64,000 nt of DNA, taken from contig RPFO01000104.1 in assembly GCA_009746045.1 (NCBI GenBank), positions 4,720,477 through 4,784,476 on the forward strand. The letters run 5' to 3'. The position numbers and the translations under genes are program-made. Source of the stretch: Mesostigma viride (Eukaryota; Streptophyta; Mesostigmatophyceae; Mesostigmatales; Mesostigmataceae). Within the stretch, counting starts at the first letter, position 1, and each line of letters opens with the position of its first letter. This document shows, piece by piece, positions 23,201-29,200 of this stretch. The notes below the pieces were generated by a model. The model was not told where the DNA came from, searched no databases, and saw only the letters and a program-made list of their open reading frames with translations.

Positions 23201-26200
23201 TACAGCTTTTTCTGTAATTAAGAATAGTGGCTATCTACTACTGGGCTTGGTGGCAAGACCCTGCTAGACTGGTGTGTGCGCCTGCTTTGGGGGCTGATTA
23301 CTTTCAAGATGTCGTCGCCTGGTGACGTTGTGCCGGGTTGCGCTGCATAGTTTTTTTAGAGTTTTGATCGGATTGGGGGTCTAAAGACGTGGTTCATTGA
23401 TTGCCTGGTATGCTTTGTTTTCCTAAACTATCGGTTACATCTGTATTTACTTCGTCATCTGCTTCAATCTCGTTGGATCTGTTTGTTGCGCTGTCCGCAC
23501 GTACCGCTACACACCCATGGCTGCCTATAATACACCACTGTTCCCTATAATGCACCCACCACTCACCTACACAACCATGGCTACATCAGTACTCCCAGGA
23601 AACTGTGTGCAGTCGTATTCAAGCCTAAGCATGTTGGATAGGCTCGTGTTACCGTTTATGGCCGCGATGGCCGCCGCAAGTAGCTGTCTTAGCGGCTTCT
23701 TGTGTGCAAATCGTTTAGTTTTAACTCTTCATTTGCATTTCCTTCTATAGGTATTGCCGCGCGCCTTCCCAAGGCTACTTTGGCCCCTCTCTTGAGGCTT
23801 GTGCTTCATCAATTACCCATATATCCACTGCTACCTACACACCCATTACATGGTAACCCACACCCACGCAGCAACGGCTGGTTCTTCACCACGGCCCACG
23901 CGCGTGCCTCATATTTCTTCATCGTCATCTTCAAGGATTGCCTATTCGCCGTGCTCTTCGGTGCACTGACGGGCACCGACGGCTGGTGGCAGACCTGCCT
24001 GCTCACCACCTGGATGATCTTCCACTTCCTGTATTGCTTCGTTTTTGTGAGTAAAGCCATCCCTTCGTTTTTGTGAGCAACCAAATTCTTAGAAATGCCT
24101 GATTGCCGGCACAGCAGCCTTGATTGAACCTGCCAGCTTGCTTTCCATGGATGGTATTTGAATTCCTCTATTGCTTAGGATTTGTGAGTAAAGCAATCCT
24201 AGACCGGCCTGCTTGTGGGTAGCGCAGCGCCAGACCTGGATGCTCGCCTCCTGGGTGATTTTCCACTGCCCGTTTCGTTCCCTAGTGTGCTCTACTTTTG
24301 TGATCAGAGAATCGACCGTAGGAGCAGGCTTGTATGTGTTTGATGGCCTGTACTGGATAATATCGACTAAACTTGGTCAAGAAGGGGAGTGTCCGTTCGG
24401 GCCCAGGAACAACCATGAATGCAACATGCAAAGTGACAGGTGTAATTAGGCTTAATCGGAAGAAGAGTAGCGGATGCTTATGAGCTGGCCTGTGGAGGGC
24501 ATTCACTCGGTGCTAATTTCCAATGCCCTTGGTTTGCCAGCGAAACATGCATGCATGGGCACACCTGACACACATCACCGCTCCATGTTCCTGGCAGATG
24601 TTGGTGGATACTGTTGTTGGGCGGTGCTTGCTCGTGGTCATCACTGCTGACCTTTCTCGGATGCTTGCTGTGGCTTCTGCTCGGACTTCCATGCGGTTCA
24701 CGGTCCCTTTTTTCTCGCGCCCGTTGCACGGACGATGCCATCTACGTACCCGGTGCACGGGTCGTGTGATACGTCCTAATCAACACTCCACATTCTGTCC
24801 CCGCTTTCACGTGGGCCTCCTTGCCCTGCTCAACTGGATGGACGGGTGTCGTCCTATCGCCCCACAGAAACCGTTCACGGACCGCATGTCCCAGGTAAGC
24901 AACATGGGGAGAAATGCTAGCGACCGGCACTTGCCGTGTCGCATTATCCGGTATTAGTAGTATCTGTTGAAAATTAGAATACTGTCCAGTGCATGAGAGG
25001 GCTACTCTTGTTCTCGGTTTTTCAGGGCTCCTGGGGTGTAATAACAAAAGCCCTATTGTGTACGATTTGGCTGCTGGCTACTCAACGCTTATGTGTCCAT
25101 TCATGTACGCTTTTTCCCCAATTTTTTTTTTTAGGCTCCCCTAAGAGTCCCTCAGAGTCCCTCCTGAGGCGGGTGCTGGGTGTTATTTTAGCTGTTTCTT
25201 GTCGCAATGCCAGTTTGGGCGCCATCTTCATTTGTCTCGTTTCATAGACAATAGGGAAGCCACTCTGTCGGCCACTCAGCAGGTCGCAGGTAGCTGTTAG
25301 GAATGGGCACATTGTCGGTTCGTTATGATTTTTATTCTTTCTCATACATGCTATCTTATTTATACTGTGTTGTTTGTGCTGGTTTTTTTTTTTCATTCTG
25401 GTATTACTTCATCATATTTAACTATGCTACCTTACGGTTTGCTCGTGTTTAATCATGCTTCTGTCTCTTATGGGGTATGCGGGATGCATTTGACGAACTT
25501 TGACATGGAATTGCTCTGGGGACGCATCTCTGTCCTAATGATGTGTTTCTCAGGTATTTTTCAGAATGGCTAAGCAGCAAAATCGGGCTGGTTGTGGTGT
25601 TCCATCCGGCTGAAACAGTGTTGACTCCCATCCTGAAGCTAAAACATATGTTCCATTCTTCTTAACTATCCTTACTTCAACTGCGCTCCCTTATTTGTTC
25701 CTCCAATAACTTTTCGGCACCCCTGTCATTATTTGATATACATCTTGCATCCCCTCTATTCTTTAACACTACATCTTGCATCCCCTCTATTCTTTAACAA
25801 TACATCTTGCATCCCCTCTATTCTTTAACAATACATCTTGCATCCCCTCTATTCTTTAACAATACATCTTGCATCCCCTCTATTCCTTAACAATACATCT
25901 TGCATCCCCTCTATTCTTTAACAATACATCTTGCATCCCCTCTATTCTTTAACAATACATCTTGCATCCCCTCTATTCTTTAACACTACATCTTGCATCC
26001 CCTCTATTCTTTAACACTACATCTTGCATCCCCTCTATTCTTTAACACTACATCTTGCATCCCCTCTATTCTTCAACACGCAACTGTATGGTAGTATATG
26101 TGTCGTATGCCTTATGGCTGATGTTTCCTTTCACTTGAGTACATTTCTGTGTTCAAGGAATGTTTTTGTAATGCGGCCATGTATAAGTATAAATTTACTT

Positions 26201-29200
26201 GTAAATTATATTCCTAGATAAGGATAGTTTGATTAGGTGAAAGGAAGCATCCACAGAAAGGTAAAGAATTCCAGTCCTAAACAACATCAAATGGCCACAC
26301 TGCAACGCACTAAATCCGAATCACACATACTGTACACATGCTGCGCTTTCGGGCGATGGATCACTGGGCAGTTTCTCCTGATTGCCGCAGTCATTTGGGC
26401 CTACACATAGTGCACTACTTCCTTTGTCATGTCTATATCTGTCGCGCTATGCCTCACATATGATGATCCAGTTGTTGTCCCGTTTAGTCCCCCGTGATCA
26501 CGAGTACCCTTGTGTATACTCTCTATCTGTGGATGTACATGTCCTCTTCGATGCATATCGCCGAGCAGTTCTCCCTGTTCACCGCTCGGTAGGCCTCTAA
26601 TAGCTAGTACCTACTCCCGGTACCCTGTCTATATCTGTCTCGCTATGTCTCTCAGATGATCGAGCAGTTCCTCTTTACCGCTCGATCGGCCTCTTAAGTT
26701 CCTACTCACTTTGCCCTATTTCTTTCTGTTCCCAACGTCTGTCCACCATGTCTCTCAGATGATTGAGCAGTTCTCACTCTTCGCCGAGGCCGGCATGGTC
26801 GTGTGCTCGGTGCTGCTGGTCGCGCTCCACGCGGAGCAGCACCCGCTGCGACGCGTGCGCCTGAGCCGCATCATGCTCGTGCTCGCCGCCATGTCGACCG
26901 CGGTGCAGCTGCTGAGCCGCTGGTAAGGAGGCCGGTGGGTTACCTATAGTTGATAAGTTGTAGTAAACTGCTCTTGGCCGCCACATCGCCCGCAGTGCAG
27001 CTGCCTAGCCACTGGTAAATGGACCAATGAATTTTGCTAATCGTGAGTTTGGTATAGTGAACTGGCGACATGGGGATGGTGCTTATGCTGCTCTTTGCCA
27101 GCATGGCCATTTCTGGGCGTCTGTTGTGCTCATGGTGTCTGAGCGGATTTACTGGTCTAGCAATGGAAACTAATCTATTTTGGATGAGGAGTCAAGGGGC
27201 AAAAGGATGGAAGGAACTAGCTCTGAAGATGGCAGCGATGTCAATATTTGTAACACTGGATTGTATGCTTACCAACAGCTGTGCAGCCTGCGGTGGGGAA
27301 AGATGGGCGGAAAAGCTGGTTCGCTGTGGGTGGATGAATGTGTGGGTCCGAGTGCTTGTATCCAGGCTGTCGTGTGTCTGTTGGCTAATAATGCTTGATC
27401 TGGTGTAAGTTGACTGCTGCCACGCCATGGCACGCCGGTACCATGCCATGACACCGCGACAAAACCACACACACGACATACCCTACTCACCACCTATAAG
27501 GCTTTAGTGCCTGCTATGCATGGCTGCATCAAACAGCCTCGCAACCCCGTGCTGGACCCTATGGCCTCTTCTCTTCCTGATAAGCAACCATGCTACATGT
27601 CTCAACCCCAGAATCAACCTGCTTTGCATTTTGTGCATCCCCGCAGACAAAAGGAACGGGTGCCCCGCGTGGGCAAGAGCGCCGTGTCATTTGCCCATAC
27701 CTGTGCTGACTCAGCCCACCTGTTCGCCAGGCATGGTCATTGTGAACAAGTCAGGCATGCTGCACAGCCATGCATTTCCAGCTACCTAGGCTTGTCAAGT
27801 AAAATGAGCAAAGAGCAAAGATCACCAAATAACACCCCATTTGAAAACTTGTGATGGCTTCCCTGCCACGTACCACTTGTCATTAGGTGTAGAACCCATG
27901 TACCCTATCTACTGGTGCCAGGTATGATATGATACCTAGACATCCTATTGAGCCATTTAACCCCTGCACCCGTTCCACTTGTCTTGATGGGTGGAACCCT
28001 ATCTCCCAGACTGTTCAGGGTATAGGGTACCCTATCTAGCCTGGTGCCAGGTATGATATCTAGACATCCTATTGAGTCATTAACTAGACCCCTGCACCCG
28101 TTCCCACTATGTTCCCCCCTAATGCGTGCAAGTACGACATTGACTAGATATTCCTAATTGATTTGGCCCTCCAGCCTCGCCACCTCATTTAAATATGCTG
28201 TCCCCTATTGCGTGCAGGTATGACATTTACTGCGTGGCCTCCAACGTACTCCCCAGCGCGTTCCGGGCCCTCGGCCGCAAGCTGCACAAGCTGCCCTGCT
28301 GCAGCTGCGTTGGGCGGCTCAAGGCGCTGACGCTGCCTGGGGGCAAGCCTGATGCGAGTAAGTGGCAGGTGTTTACCGCGCGTGGGGTGTGCTGGGGGCA
28401 GGGGTCGCGTCAGTGGATTCCACCCACTCCCGTTCTACCGGGATTCGCCAGGATGCTTGTGACGGAGTGAGGTGCAGTTTACGGAAGCAGAAATGTTCGG
28501 TGGGAGAACCGTGGGATGTTTCAGTGGGAAGAGCGAGGCACTTTGCAAAATTTTGCGTTGGGGGGGTTCATGGAAGTGATGGCCTCTACCACGCTAATGC
28601 CATGCCAAAGCCAGCATTCATTTTTCTTTTGTTTTTTTGGTAATTGTCAAGCGGAGCCCGAAAGAACCGATAGGTTTCCTAAAGGGGAAAACATAGAAGG
28701 CCATACATCGAGGGATGACTGTGTGTATAGGGACGCAGCCCATCAGTCTTTTTGTCCTTCTACAGTACTTGTTGATATGGTTGGCAAGCAGAAGGTCCGC
28801 TTCAGGCTCGGTTCATTTTAGTTCAGCGCGAGAGAATGCAAGCGCATTTTGAGTTTCAACATGCAGTGGCAAGCGCACACATTACTTGACACTCACAGAA
28901 CCCTGACGGGGCTTGGCACTCTTCCCCCCTCTTTCCCTCCCTCCTCCCCCCACCCCCATAGTTTCCCAAGCAGCTGGCCCCGAGAAAAAAGAGCTGCTCG
29001 AAGAAGGTGCCCCACAGCAGGCCTCCCCATGCACCAACGCCGCGACCAAGCCATCATATTACCACGGGCACACGCTGGCGTGGGCGTCAGGTCGTGGGCT
29101 GGACCATCTGTCCATAGACGCCGTGTCAGTACCAGTACCACAGCAGCAGCCACCGCAGCCGCAGCAGCTGACGAATCATAGGGCAACCAGTAATACAGCG

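Noticed and set aside
25741-26078. 31-bp array as CRISPR or satellite centromere
   Set aside because: No spacers and only 11 copies; an ordinary minisatellite.
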